The translations under genes and the position numbers were made by a program. From the NCBI GenBank assembly GCA_018350325.1, contig JAEVLN010000001.1, forward strand, positions 6,105,254 through 6,169,253: a stretch of 64,000 nt of DNA, in the 5' to 3' direction. Numbering within the stretch: position 1 is the first letter of the stretch; each line of letters starts with the position of its first letter. The notes under the pieces were generated by a model. The model had not been told where the DNA came from. It ran no database searches and saw only the letters and a program-made list of their open reading frames with translations. Of this stretch, positions 24,299 through 36,854 are shown piece by piece. This DNA is from Globodera rostochiensis (taxonomy: Eukaryota > Nematoda > Chromadorea > Rhabditida > Heteroderidae).

Positions 24299-25487
24299 AT
24301 GTTTCCTTCTAATTTTGCGAGGGTTCTGACTCGGGCTTGGCTCGTTGCTCTTTTCTTTGGCATTTTCTGCGGCTCTCTTTTACCGTTCTCAGAAGCGCTG
24401 AGGTTCTACGTGGCATCAAATGATAAAAAGTGTTTGAAGGAGGAAATTCACAAAAATGTTGTGCTGACGGGAGAGTATGAGTTCAGCGACTCTGTTGGGC
24501 ACACAACAACAGTCCACGTGGGTAGTTTGTTAAAATGAAAAGCTTTGTGTTGAAGTTTGAAGATTTTCCACCTTTGTCATGGCTTATATTTTCACCTAAT
24601 AAATTACCGGGTCGGAGGAAATTTTTCCTAAAATTACGTCCCAGTTTTCAGGTGTCTGATACGCGTGGGCACACTTTGTACAACCGAGAAAACTTTCCAG
24701 AGGCTCGCGGAAAGTTTGCATTCACTGCAGATGAATATGACATATTCGAAATTTGCTTCCAAATGCACGGACCAACGCGTACGTCACACTGCTCATAACT
24801 ATAAATTGCCCGAATTCTTTCATTCAGATCAGCAAAAAATAAATAGGGAAGTCAATTTGGTGCTGAAGCATGGAGTGGAGGCCAAAAACTACGAAGACTT
24901 GGCCAAGGCGGAAAAGTTGAAGCCGCTCGAAGTCGAACTTCGCCGGTTGGAGGATTTGTCGGATTCGATCGTGCAAGACTTTGCTTACATGCGTCAACGT
25001 GAGGAGGAAATGCGCGACACCAACGGTTTGACGATTTTTGCTTATAGTATATTAAATTTATGGAGGGTCCCATCCAACTCATCCATTGCAAAGTTTGAAG
25101 TTGTAGAAATCTTCTCGAATTAAAATTTAAATAGAAAAATATTTGTATCATTAGAAAGCTCTTAACCCTGGAAATGCTTTGAACTGCTTGAACCTTGAAC
25201 ATATCTTCTACTCAATTAGAGCTTTCTACAAGTACCAACATTGTTTGATTTTGTTCGCATTGAAAAGGGTGGGTTGTAGGACTCCACCAAACTTTGTAAT
25301 GGATGAGTTTTGGGTTGACCGTTTATTGAATATGAGTGAATTGAAGTAAAAACTCGTCAATTCAGAATCAACCAACAGCCGGGTGCTTTACCTCAGCATT
25401 TTCTCAATGCTTTGCCTTCTCGGATTGGCCACATGGCAGGTGCTGTACCTGAGACGCTATTTCAAATCAAAGAAGCTTATTGACTAA
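24299..25487 (+). CDS. tmed-10: p24 family cargo receptor, TMED10-like
   Basis: Single-pass type I membrane protein cycling in COPI and COPII vesicles between ER and Golgi. Order: signal peptide ([19 protein letters not shown]), GOLD domain ([20 protein letters not shown] with one conserved Cys, then [28 protein letters not shown] with the second Cys), coiled coil ([26 protein letters not shown] cut here into two parts), then [20 protein letters not shown] as the membrane span and a short tail [10 protein letters not shown]. The tail has the aromatic and KK-type sorting signals expected of p24-delta, ending in TAA at 25485-25487. Introns are about 130, 50 and 330 nt. The start at 24299 is the only Met before the signal peptide. 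Divergent from the DDX60-like gene. Confidence 0.92.
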
Positions 25488-26126
25488 TGTTTTGCGCGCA
25501 AAAATGTGTTCAAAGTCTATTGTTGACTTCAACTTCCCTTTTTGTAGTGATTTAATTATTTTGTTGTTGCCACTTTTTATGGGTCCCCCTAATTCTCCAT
25601 GTATGATGAATGTGACACCAGGCACGTATCCAGGCCAGAGCAAGAATTTTTCTTCGAATTCTGTTCCTCTCCACCAAAAGACTATGAGATAATTTTGCCA
25701 TGGAATGAGCCTGTGTGAACCATTGTTTTTTTGTCGAAATCAGTAAATTATTTTGTGAACATTTGAAGGCCGCTATGAATTTGCACAATGAAGGGGTTGA
25801 AAAGGAAACGCCTGGTTTTAGTGTATGCGGGCGGGCTATTGTAATGTAAAAAAGCACGTCCAGGTTCAAGTCGGTTGTCCTAACCCTATTAGGCCGGCTA
25901 GAATTCTGTTTGAAACAGTCAACCCACCCCCCCTTCCAAGCAGTCCTCCCCCTAATCCAGCGAAATATTTCAAAATTTATCATAAAAGGGCTAATAATAA
26001 GGCAAAAATGGATAAATTTTAATGAACAGCACACAAGCACCAGGTTTTCCATCATTGGGCCATGTACGAACTACGCGAATGACTAGAATGAACGGACAAC
26101 GAATGGACGGACGGACTTCTTTCACT
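25488..26126. other. Convergent intergenic region with repeat-like end
   Basis: Between the TMED10 stop and the RNF207-like stop. It contains CAGGCACGTATCCAG at about 25619, resembling the termini seen at 9590 and 41257, followed by a T-rich AATTTTTCTTCGAATT stretch. A 167-codon minus-strand frame (25552-26055) lacks any recognisable domain and overlaps this repeat, so it is not taken as a gene. Confidence 0.45.
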
Positions 26127-29100
26127 TCACTCAATTCTCTTCACTTTCTCTTTGATCGCCTCAAGCAGCTTTTCCCTCGCTTGCAGCAGCTTCGGGTCCC
26201 TTCCTCTCACCACTTGTGCTGTTATCGCCATGTTGGCCGGGGGATGACCCTCTCCAGCAGCAGTTACCGCAGACTCCGTCTTCACGTCTGTCAATGTGCC
26301 GCCGCCGCTACTTTCACCCACTTTTTCTGCTGCTGACGATTTATTGTCCTCCTCCAGTTTCACGTCATCTCCCATTTGAGCGTGGCGGCCATTTCTGCCC
26401 TTATGTTCCTGCATTTGGGAAGAAGCATTGGGCGGCGACAATTGCTCCATCTCATGGACACTCGAAATCAATGAGACTGCGTGGTTCAACAACGGCTCAG
26501 CAGCCGTTGTGCTGTCCGAGCTGCGATGTACGCGTCTAAAATGGGTTTCTCGTTTAATTTAAATATTTTAAAAAATCAAACCGACCGGTGGCTGTGTTGC
26601 TGTTTCTTCTTGGACGAGGAGGGAGAAGCAACGCTGGAGAGAGTGCTGCTGCCCTCTCTGCTGGTAGGGCCGTCGGTCCCTGCTCGGTCCCTGTCCATTT
26701 CCGCCACAATGTTGTGACTTGTACGCATTTTGGGGGTCGGCGGACGAACTTCCCGCAAAGCTTTCTTTGCCCTCAGCGCCTCCATGCCGTTTAACTGTGC
26801 CCTGTCCTCCTCCAATTTGGCCTCTCGCCTCAGCGTCTCCTCCTTCTCTATTGCCGCCACTCGACTTTCACTGTCCGGCTCCATTTTGGTGATTTGCAAA
26901 CAAATTTGTTCCATCGGCGACGGCTGCACAGAGCCGGAACTCCGTCGCACATCAATGACGGAAATCAGTGAGGCCATTTGGGTGGCGAACGGCTTCAACT
27001 GTTGAGAGACCTTCAAAAGTGCCATTAATAGTGGGTAGTACAAGTACTATAAAACGGCAACGGCACAAACTTTCAATGCTCGCTTGGCCAAACTCCGAAG
27101 TTGCACAATTTCGCGTGCCTTTTCACGAACCGCCAATTGTTGGCGTTGGATACGTTCAATTTCGCGACGCCAAAACTGTTTTAGGCTGTGGTTGACGGTG
27201 CCTTCCACTTGTTTGTTGTGCGTTTCGAGTCGTTTCCACGCGTCTTCACAACTAAAAGCAAAAGAGTAAAAATCAATTGCAATATTTGGGGCGCAGAGCA
27301 TTTGGCTTTAGGCCATTTAAACCTTGCAATTTTGGACAAAAGATCCTCCGGACTGACGACACACCGTCGCAGTGTCAAGTCCCTCTGCAAATGCAGCAAT
27401 GTCTTCGAAATTTCCGATATTTCATGGGCAAATCCGTTCAGAGGCACTGCGATCATTTGGAACTGCTCTGAGAAGCGTTGGTCCATCAACGGGTTGTTGT
27501 TGATGTTGATGTCCATGTTCTCGGTGGTGGTAGAGGTGGAAAATGGGTTAAATTCGAAGGGCAAATCGCCGTCGGACAATTTGGGTATGGCACCGTTGTC
27601 CATCGAATCGGCAAGCCGATGACTTTGGTGGACGTTGTCCGATAATACCTCAGCCGACGACGCCTTGCCGGAGTCCGTCTTGCTGGGGGTTGGATCTTCG
27701 ACGTCGGGCAAATCGGACAAAATCTGTCGCTCCCTCTTAGAAAAGTCTGAGATTTGGGACAACAATTTGCAATTAGTTCCCATTCATTCTATTTCCCCCA
27801 CTCGTCTGACAGCCGAGCGAAGAATGACGCATTGAACTGCTCCGTGCGGTTGGATCGCAATTCAGAAAAATGTCATGAGCGTTTGCGTTGTCTTCAAGAG
27901 TGGACGCGGAAAGGCCCAAAGGTTGGCAAACCGATTGAACAAACTCGGCGGCGAAATCGATGTTGAAATTACAGTCGAATTTCACTCTTTGGATTAATTG
28001 CCGACCATTTGAGGACAGAAATTGCTACAAACGGTAAAATGAATTAATATTTTTTCGGCTTGATCCAATCCAAAATCAAAAAACTCGACTTGAATCGATT
28101 TGTGCAGGTCGGCGTAACAGTGCAACACGTCCATTTTGGAGGCGTACGAACAGAAAATGGAAACGCTGAGCAAATTGACGCTGATCGGGCTGCCCAATGT
28201 TGTCAGTTTGTTCAGTTGTGCGCTCAGTTGGCGTTGCTTTTCCGCCTTTTCTTCCATCACCCGGTCCAACAATTGTCGCCGAAGTCCGTTCACCCGCTTG
28301 GTGATCGCCTCACATTTCTGATCAATTCTAAAATGAAGAAGAAACAATTAAAAAAATCAACAAAGTAAAAACGGGGCTCCACACCAATCTCATCACTCTC
28401 CAATAAGGCGAAAATTATATCCCGAAAAGTTCAAAAATTTAAAAAGTACGTTTTTGATTGTTAGTAAAATGATCATCTCAGCCGTATTCGTATTAATGTT
28501 TAATTGATTTTAGAAGAGCTAAAAAGGCTCTAATTAATTAGAGGGAATTGGTTGACACCATTCGAATAAAATACGCACTCTTCGCTCAAATGCTCGCCGT
28601 TCTTCTCGAGCTCGAGCGTCAGGCGCTTTCTCAGCTCAATTTGCTCGCGGAGTTCGTCCTGAAAAATGCGCAAATTCAGCGCATTCTTCTCCAATTTGTC
28701 ACAACAAATTTTGTGTGCCACGTCGATGTTCACAAAATGACCTCTGATACAAAAAACATAAATTAAATTGGTTCAGAAGGAAATTGCAGTGAAACCGTCT
28801 CTCCAGCGACGACGCGTTGAAGCACTCAATGCACATCAACGACTTCGAGTCAAGACAGAACAAAATGAACGGCTCGTTGTGCTGGGCACAGAAGGGACGA
28901 CTTTGCAACTAAACCGCAAAGAAAGAACGTTTTGAAAATGTTGAATTGGCAACGGCAAATGTTTATGTCCATACCCTGCCCCGCTCCTCCAGCTCCACAA
29001 TGTGATGGGTCGAGAATATTTTGGCCTAAACGACAACAACAAAACCTTCAGTCCAAAAATTTGTCTCTGTCCGTCCCCAACTTTATGGGTCGTGTCGCGA

Positions 29101-29539
29101 CAGCCGCTGCAAAGCGGCTGATGGCACGTGTCGCAGAAAAACATTGGCTGGGAAATCTGAAATTCAGTTCGTTTATTGCTTCAAATATGCCTCCCACTTG
29201 GTCACAATTTGCACAAGTCTCGGTGACCTCGCGCGAACTTTCCAACACGTAATTCAGCACTTTGTCCTCCACCAACTCCGAGCAGCCAATCGGACGGCCA
29301 CAAACGTAACAGCATTTCTCATCAGCGATGCACAAACGACAGAAATGGTGCTGACACGGCAAACGGACCGGCGCTTTGATGGCCTAAAATTTGGACAACG
29401 GGTAACAACCACAAAAAAAAAAGTTGACTGAAGAACAACGAACGGAATTGCATCGAAGACAATCAAGCGGATTTTGAAGCCCGCCGGTTTCCTGTCGCTT
29501 TAAGGCACTTTCCAACCCGTCCCCAGCGTCCGAGCTCAT
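26127..29539 (-). CDS. RNF207: RING finger / B-box protein, RNF207-like
   Basis: Probable E3 ubiquitin ligase of the RNF207 type. Start at 29539 (MSSDAGDGLESALKRQ), 11 nt after a CAATTTTAG acceptor suited to spliced-leader addition. RING: DCLRCN, then after an intron LPCQHHFCRLC and CCYVCGRPIGC. A B-box-like pair follows (MFFCDTCHQPLCSGCRDTTH, then RPFCAQHNEPFILFCLDSKSLMC in two pieces), then a coiled coil (RIFQDELREQIELRKRLTLE). The C-terminal half is long, with EEKAEKQRQLSAQLNKL, LEDNANAHDIFLNC, a Ser/Asp-rich linker and a charged end LEAIKEKVKRIE before TGA at 26127. Vertebrate RNF207 acts on cardiac potassium channels; a nematode role is unknown. The stop of spastin lies only 168 bp upstream, suggesting co-transcription. 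Confidence 0.78.
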
Positions 29540-29707
29540 CGCCGAAAGGCTAAAATTGTTGTTTCCATACAGTTGAGAACATTCAAATTGACAAAAAAAA
29601 AACTGATTAGAACCACAACACGGTCAAGTTTAAAGCGATATTGTGCATATAAGATAATTTTATATCCAATTCATTCATTCAATTTACAATACTAAGTATG
29701 GTGAAAA

Positions 29708-31951
29708 TTAATTTGTCGACAAATTCGCATGGTTTTCGGCAAATTCGAACAATTTCCGTCGGCTCTCCGCGTTCACCGAGGGCCTAACGCTGCGAACGGC
29801 ACTTTCCAAGTCTTTAAAATTCACAGGTCGCAACTTTTCGACGGTACACCGCCTCAAATCCCGGTTTTCTTTTCGCGCACTTTGTACCGGCAAAAGGGCC
29901 GCGGCTCGGCAAAGGGCCTTCAGATCGGAGTACGAGTAATTGTCAGTCTTTGAAGCAATTTTTCTGAAAAATGTTGTTTTGACTATGTACGGCCAGGACT
30001 GAGATCCCGAGAGGGGGTCGGAAAGGCTCCCCCCCACCTGGGGGTCCATAAAGTGGGTGGATTAAGCGGAAGCGAGACCGAGGCCAGTCATACATGGCCA
30101 AGGGGGTGGGGGGTCAGCCCCCCCCCATCGCCGCACTCGGGCACTCCCTATCGACAGCCCGACCCAACCATCAAAGAGGGAAAGTATCGGAGAGAAACCT
30201 TCCCGGCTCACCATCTGAAGCTTTACTACTCTTCAAAAAGGACTCACTCCAATTCACCGTCGCTGAGCTGTAATTTGGTGCTGTTCTGTTCAAAGGTTCG
30301 CCGGATCATTTGGAAACGCGCCATTTTGTCGGGCAAATCGATGAAAATCCTCTGGGGAAAGCGTCTCAGAATGCCCTCGTCCAACTCCTGCGGTCGGTTC
30401 GTCGCCGCCAACACCAACACGCGGTCATCCGAACTTCCCGACGAACAGCCGTCCAACCGAACCAAAAACTCCGTTTTCACTCGTCTTGCCGCCCCATTTT
30501 CTTGCTCAAAACGTTGGCAAAGCATCGAATCGACTTCATCTAAAAGCAAAATTTGTGGACATGACGACCAAACGGGATCCAATACCAATGAAGATAATGG
30601 ATGGCTGCGCGTTCCTGGCCACCTGGAAGAGGGCCTTGACGAGCCGTTCACCATCGCCCACCCATTTGGACATAATTGTCGCTGCCGAAATGCTGAAGAA
30701 GGTTGAATGGCACTCATTCGCCACCGCTTTCGCCTTTAAATGGTCCGTTAAATCGTCGGTTTTTGTGATTAAATTAACCCACAAGCATCGTTTTTCCGTT
30801 CCCTGGAGGCCCAAACAGCAAAATGCCCGCACAAGGTGCCCTCAGACCGGTGAAAAGCTTCGGATTCAGCGCGGGCAGCACGACATTCTCTTCCAATGCC
30901 AACTTTGCCATCGCATTCCCTTCGATGTCGTCGAGTCGTGTGTCCGTTGTCTCCACAATTGTGCCGAGAATCTCCTCACCAAGTTTGGGCTCCACGTTCT
31001 TCAACAGGGACGTCTTGGATTCGATGGGATGCTTTGTGGCAAACTAAAAAGTGGAAATAATATTCATTTTGCAATTATTTCAATGAATATTTGAAAAAGA
31101 AACAACGGCAAATTCACTGACAGTTTTGGCGGCCGTGGAAGTGCATGGCATCCCTCTGCTGCTGCTGCTGCCGTTGGCTGATGCCAAAGAGAAAGGTGCC
31201 GCCTTGACGGCCTTTGGCTCAATGCAAATCCGACGATTCCTTTCCAATCCCTCTGAAAATGGGCTTTTAAGAAACTAATACCCAGCAAATTAAATTGTAT
31301 TTTACAATTTACAGAAACTAACTATTCATATAAAACTTACCCAGCTTGACCAATCTGTCCTGCGTTTGTGCCACGAAATCCGACCTGAAACGTCCAAATG
31401 TTTTTTTTTTACAATAACAATAATTCATTTGTGCTGCAATGTTCAACATTCGAAACAAACCACACAATTTGTTCTGCTGTTCCAGCACTTCCGAATGTTT
31501 GTTCAATGGACAGGAGTTGAGCCTTATGTCCAGTGCCCGCTGCAACAGTTTCAACACGTTCTTGTACAACACGATCACGCCCGATTTGTCATCTCCTTAA
31601 AACGCCATTTAGTTCTTCGATTGGGCCCAAAACATTTTTTCCATTACGGCACGGCATTTGTTGTTAGTGCGTTGACCCCCGCGAAGGCCCCCCCCCCCTC
31701 CCTCACCAAATCAAAAAACAACACAAAAAATGAACGAACGAACTCGTCTCATCCGCCTCAATCGCTTTTTTGAGCCCCTCGCGCACTTTGACGTTCAAAC
31801 TGGTGAACAATTGGTAATTTGCATAAGCAATGTCGGCAGTTGCCGGTTTTGACCACATAATGGCTGACAAAGTTGGCAACAAACGGCGGCGGCAAAAAGT
31901 TGTGAAAACGTTGAACAAATCAACCAGAAATACTGTGACAGTCCTTAGCAT
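29708..31951 (-). CDS. spas-1: Spastin, microtubule-severing AAA ATPase
   Basis: Severs microtubules; hexameric AAA ATPase. The start at 31951 ([16 protein letters not shown]) is the first ATG after a CGTTTTTGTAG acceptor at about 32002. The hydrophobic stretch it adds resembles the membrane hairpin of long spastin. A second start at 31858 (MWSKPATA) would give the short cytosolic form. MIT domain: [23 protein letters not shown] and [21 protein letters not shown] core: WDDIEG-equivalent [15 protein letters not shown], Walker [34 protein letters not shown], Walker B IIFIDEVDSML (split by an intron after IIFI), sensor [16 protein letters not shown], then [17 protein letters not shown] and [10 protein letters not shown], ending at TAA 29708. 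An intron of about 260 nt near 30000-30250 is GC-rich. Confidence 0.93.
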
Positions 31952-32177
31952 AAATCCAACGGTTTGTGTCCCCGGATCGATGCGTGAGTGAGTGTCCTCT
32001 CCTACAAAAACGATCGGCTTAAAAACAAATGAATATGCTGCAATACGTGTTGTGAATGGGTGTTCAACAACATTCAAAAATAAAATAGAATGAATAAATA
32101 AATTTACAGAAAAAAAAAAAATTTTGCTGTTACATAAAAATCACAAATTTCAATTAAATGTTCATAAAATGGATAAA

Positions 32178-33060
32178 CTAAGTTGTCTTCTCTTCTGCAC
32201 CTTCTCGTGCTTCTTTGCGCTCGTCAAGCGTTTTTCTGAAGTGACTAATGGACTGCCAATGGACATCTCGGAGCAGAACTTGAGGACGTTTCTAATAATG
32301 CTTGTTCACAATGCTTTATTAGAGAGCATTTTCAACAGTCCGTACCGTCGAAACAGCATCCAACGCTTGCTCGGGCGAGAAGTCAAATTTGTGCATCAGA
32401 TAGCAAATCGCCACTGTCGCACTACGCGTTCGACCCGCCTTTAAATTGATTCCCCAAAGTTTGGTTAAAATATGTAAAACCAAACCCCTTAAATCCCTCC
32501 CCCCCCCCTCCGGCGCTTACCTTACAGTGAACATAGCAAGTTTGGCCCTTTGACGTCACTTTGTCTATAAATTGTACGGCCTCCTCAATGTTTTGCAGCG
32601 AGGTCGAACCTTCAATTTACACTCTGTACGTCTAGAAATCTTTGGGTAGAGTAAAGAAAATGAACCGATAAAATCTCTCATTGGCGTGTGATGGAATTGG
32701 ATGTCCGATTGGGCCCAATCTGTCGGCTTAACCGCCCCCCAGGCGGCCTCCAGCTCGAATTCCTCAGTGCAGCATACCTTAACAACGCTTTTGGTCATTT
32801 TACACATTCAAAAGCAGCAGCACGAAAGTGCAACTGACCACGCCGCCGACGTGCTCATTTTCCTAAACAAATTTGGATTGGCTCGACATGCGTGGTCAAT
32901 TTTTTGCCTTCAGTTCCGGCAGCATGGACAAAAAGGGCATGGCGCCAAGCACCAAAGTGTCATTTATGCGCGAATACCAACTCCACCGCTTCGGCTGCAC
33001 ATAATTCCGGAACAAATTGTACGCCAACGTTGGGTAGAACGCCACACTTCCGAAGTACAT
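32178..33060 (-). CDS. PTPMT1: PTPMT1-like mitochondrial phosphatidylglycerophosphatase
   Basis: Dual-specificity-type phosphatase that dephosphorylates phosphatidylglycerophosphate in the mitochondrial inner membrane, a step in cardiolipin synthesis. Start at 33060 (MYFGSVAFYPTLAYNLF), 8 nt after a TTTTTGCTTGCAG acceptor. Family marks: FYPTLAYNLF, SWYSRINDTLVLGAMPF, the catalytic loop HCKAGRTR (CX5R), split by an intron after HCK, then SATVAICYLM and SPEQALDAVST. A final intron (gtacgg to ATTATTAG) joins KRPQVLLRDVHW and a charged tail ending at TAG 32178. Without that splice the protein would stop at VRTVENAL and lack the conserved C-terminal helix, so the spliced form is preferred. Sits 267 bp downstream of LMBRD2 and 226 bp upstream of spastin. 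Confidence 0.88.
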
Positions 33061-33327
33061 AACGGCTACTGCAAGCAAAAACAATTGATAAATGAAATAG
33101 GGGGGCAATTAAACAATATATAACGTATTATATTGGTTTTAACAAAAAGAATCTATCATAAAAAAAGAGAATATATTTAGTGTCAAAGAAAAAGTGTTAA
33201 AAAAATAGGAAATTAACGAGATCAATCTGATAGAAAATTGCACATAAAAATTACAATCATTGTAGGGATAAATGGGGCCAAAGCCAAAGCCAAATGTAAA
33301 TTCAAAATAAAATTTGACCCAAAATGT

Positions 33328-36300
33328 TCAAATATCATCAAAAATGGACTGCGGATTGATTTGCTGCTGCTCTGACGAATGGGCTCCCCCCTCGCCGTAC
33401 AGTCGACCGATTCTTCCCAATTCGACGTTTGGTGAGGAAGTGTCAAGTCGAGCAGCCAACATCCGCTTAATCGAACGGTTAAAACCATTCCAAAAAACGA
33501 CTTCCCCAACTTCGCTGTGCCATCCCCCGTCTGCTGATGCCGCTGAGTCGTCGCCGACCTCCTCCAAAATCGGTTGTACGTCTTCCCCCCGTCGGTTGCT
33601 GCTGGCCACCCCAAAGTTGGCCAATCCCCGCCCGGCCATTCCTTTGCTAGTCGCCTCCCACGCTTCGTTTCTCTCTTTGCGCCCAAAAATTCGGTTGACG
33701 CGACTTCGCTCCAAGGAAACCAACGACTGAAAGATCGGATTCAATTTGAATGTCCTCCCCCGCGGCGTTAAATTCCCATTATTATTATTATTACTTTTCC
33801 ACTCTGAACCATTTCGTGCGTCATTTCATCTTCCTCCAAAAATTGGTCAACGCCCAAATTGTGCAAAAAGCGGGCGCCAAGCCGGAACCAAGTCGTCAGA
33901 CAAAGGATCACAATGACAATTGGCAAATAAATGTCGATTCCCTTGGCTATCTGAAATCCGGGGGGTTTTGTTGTTGCAATTACTCGTCCATCCTCCGTTT
34001 ACTACCGACCAATGGAATTATGTCGAGATGTCCCATTAACTAAAAGCCGCTTTTTCAGTATAAAAAAAGCAGTAAATCCCATAAAAACCTTTGTAAATTG
34101 AGTCTCGAAGCCTCTGTTGGCCGTAACGTGCGAATCCAAATGAATCATTCCGAGAAAATTGAGACACAACGGTGCGGTGAGACGACAAATAAGCCTAAAT
34201 AACCAAAAACAAAAAATTAATCCATTTTTTATTAAAAAAAATAAAACATTGCAGAAAAAATCAGCGAATTTTCGCCCGTCGTTTGATTCGAGTCCAGTCG
34301 ATAATAGCGAAAAATGCGAAGTTGAAAAATGGTGAAATAAGCGCAACAGCAAAGGTACAAAATCATTGCCACAGCGCACAACTGAAAATTGGTGGGACGA
34401 CGTCAAAAAAGCGAGTTGAAAAAAGTGGACAAAATTTGGACTTGGATAAATTTGTAGTGATAACCCCTCGCGGCGCTGTGCAAAACGCGTGCCGCCAGCG
34501 ACAGTTGCGGGCTGACAATGAAAAAGGTGCACTCACTCCACAAAATGAGGGCGGTCATTGCGGCAAAACAAACGGCCAAACACTGTCAACAAAAAAAATT
34601 TTTTTTGTTCATATTTGGGTAGCGCGGGACCGAGACTCTTGGGGAAAACCTGGACCGGGACTATATAATAGTAAGAAACGACAAAACTTTTTTGCAAGAA
34701 CCGGGACCACTAATATGTAAACGAGTAGTGTTGGACAAACCGGATATTATCCGGGTCCCCCGGATACCGGATAGCTCAAAAACACCCGGATACCGGTCCC
34801 GGATCCAGCAAAATTTAGCTGAAATCGTTCAAGACCGGATAATTTTTTTACAAAATTTCCCCATACCGGTTCCAGATTATCCAGGTTTGTCTAACCCTAT
34901 AAACGAGTTTGAAAAAAACCGGGACTAAATTTCAGTCCCGGAAAAGCCATTCCAGCTACTGGTACCGGTCCCGTTCTACCCCAATTCAAAGGCATGGTAA
35001 TTCCAATCCCCAAAACCCTTTCAAAAAAAACACCTGGGAAATCGGACGGCGCAGCGTAACAAACAAATGAAAACGCGCTTTGGCATAGCCGGGCAATGCC
35101 GCAACGAGCAGAGAAAGGGCGGCGGCGGCGGACTTTGTTTTGCGACGATTTGTGCCGCCGTTCCCAACATCCAAACGCGCCCATTGCGCGGGCAAAAGTC
35201 CGCTCTGCTCGGCAAGTTCGACGTCCTCCAGATAAAATGCCGACTCAATCAACGAATGCCATTGCGCTTGGCAGTGGCGATAGTTTTGTGCCGCGTTGAT
35301 AACCTTTCGATGGAGTTTTATCTAAACAATTCGGTCGGCCATGTGTTAAAATTTGTATAATTTACCAAATACGCGTCGTTGTTCACTGATCCGATGTCCA
35401 ATTGAGAACAGCTGCTGATTGGGAGAGCAGTCGACGATTCCTTTGGATCAGCACCGGAGCCGTTCAAATGTTTGACAAATTCGTAGGGGAACTTTGCTGC
35501 AATTTGCTTCACTTTTTCTCTGGACGGGCCACTAGCACTTTTCAGCAAGTTCAATGCGTTTTTCGTTTCGCTAAACAAAAAAATGACGCCAAGATGTGAA
35601 ACAAACAAAAAAACAAATTTTACGCTTACGTGTAAACTTCGCGAATTGATTCGTCCGACTCATTTTTCTCCGAAGACATTTTGTCAATGTCGAAATATGT
35701 GCGCTTTAACCGATAACCTGAAAGCACAACGCTGACGAGAATAAAGGAAAATTTGAATGAAAAGTGCCAATCAGTCGCCGCCCACCTTTTATGCCAAGGC
35801 GCCAGAACAGCCGTGGCACTTCAATTAGGCCGTAGCCGAGCAGAACGACAAGTTGGAACAGTCCCCACGTGTTCGAGGCGGCAATAAGCAGCACCTTCAG
35901 GTTCTCACTGAAATTGAACAAATGTGCAAACGAATAATTCCGCCCAAAAGTCCCACGCACAAATCCAATGAAACGCCTCGGGAGACGGCATAAATCAACA
36001 AAAGCATAAAAGTGGCAAAATAAATGCCGTAATAGACGACGTTGCTGTAAAATGCATATTTAAGACGACCCTTCACAGTGAATTCGCCCGCTTTGGCATA
36101 ACTTTGCAACATCGGCAACAAAATCCTTGCAAAAAAAAGGGGACGATTGGAAAAGTAAGAAAATTGACGACGAATTTATATACCAGGTAAGAAACTGAGA
36201 ACTCCAATAAACTATACGCCAAAGTGTCAACAAAAATTTGTCCTAAAACAAAAAAAAAACAAAAATTTTTTTTTGCTTTTTGCTTAAAGGAAGGGACCTC

Positions 36301-36854
36301 AACAAATCCTTTGGGCTGTTCACATTGCATAAACGATTCGTTTCGTTCAAAATATTCATTATCGGCCATTCGATAGTCGCCCCCGGAGGGGACTGTTGTG
36401 GTTGTGTCATCGTCAACAACGGAACGATGACTCTCCTCGACCAGACATTTTTTGTAAAAAGTCTATACAAAGCATTTTAATTGGACAAAAAAAGAAAACA
36501 TACAATGGCAACATCAATCGGCAGAACAATAATGATCGAAAATGAAAATAGCCAACCTTAAAAATAAACTTTTAAAACCTTAAAAATAAACTTTTTAAGG
36601 CAAGATTGCAATTCAATAACGTAAAAACAGATAAATTTTCGTGATTACATATGACTTTTCCGGAATTTTATCCCATTTTGTTTAGGCTTAAGAGTTTGTG
36701 AACCCCCTTTTTTGGGCTGACGTATGAAATTACCGAAAAAGGTTGAGACGAGAACGACTAGCCTTTGATTGCGAAGCTGGGCATATTTGTTCAACAGAAA
36801 AATTGTCAAAAATGATAATAAAATTAATTGGACGACTAAGAAGCTTAACCCCAT
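33328..36854 (-). CDS. LMBRD2: LMBR1 domain protein, LMBRD2-like
   Basis: Multi-pass membrane protein of the LMBR1/LIMR group; LMBRD2 is implicated in GPCR signalling and trafficking. Start at 36854 ([19 protein letters not shown]), 13 nt after a CTTTTAG acceptor. Then [13 protein letters not shown], a long loop, [49 protein letters not shown], and the very typical [20 protein letters not shown] followed by VPRLFW. The C-terminus is a long hydrophilic tail with low-complexity Ser/Glu segments ending at TAA/TGA near 33328. At least eight hydrophobic spans are seen. One intron (about 34600-34990) holds nested miniature elements. First gene of the proposed operon. Confidence 0.88.
34620..34978. 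mobile_element. Possible outer miniature element in an LMBRD2 intron
   Basis: Ends TAGCGCGGGACCG at 34620 and CGGTCCCGTTCTA at 34966-34978 are near-perfect inverses, and the element is rich in ACCGGGAC motifs. It surrounds the better-defined element at 34726-34899, which would make this a nested insertion. No 8-bp duplication is visible at its edges, so the boundaries are uncertain. Confidence 0.4.
34726..34899. mobile_element. hAT-type miniature element, 174 bp, in an LMBRD2 intron
   Basis: Inverted termini TAGTGTTGGACAAACC and GGTTTGTCTAACCCTA fit the hAT start TARNG. A perfect 8-bp duplication TAAACGAG lies at 34718-34725 and 34900-34907. The interior is rich in CCGGATA repeats and has no coding capacity. 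Confidence 0.88.

Noticed and set aside
25552..26055. 167-codon minus-strand open frame
   Set aside because: Overlaps a repeat-like end (CAGGCACGTATCCAG), has no domain and no splice support; probably chance or repeat-derived.
32319..32345. Early stop giving a truncated PTPMT1 (VRTVENAL end)
   Set aside because: A gtacgg donor and ATTATTAG acceptor restore the conserved RPQVLLRD C-terminus in frame.
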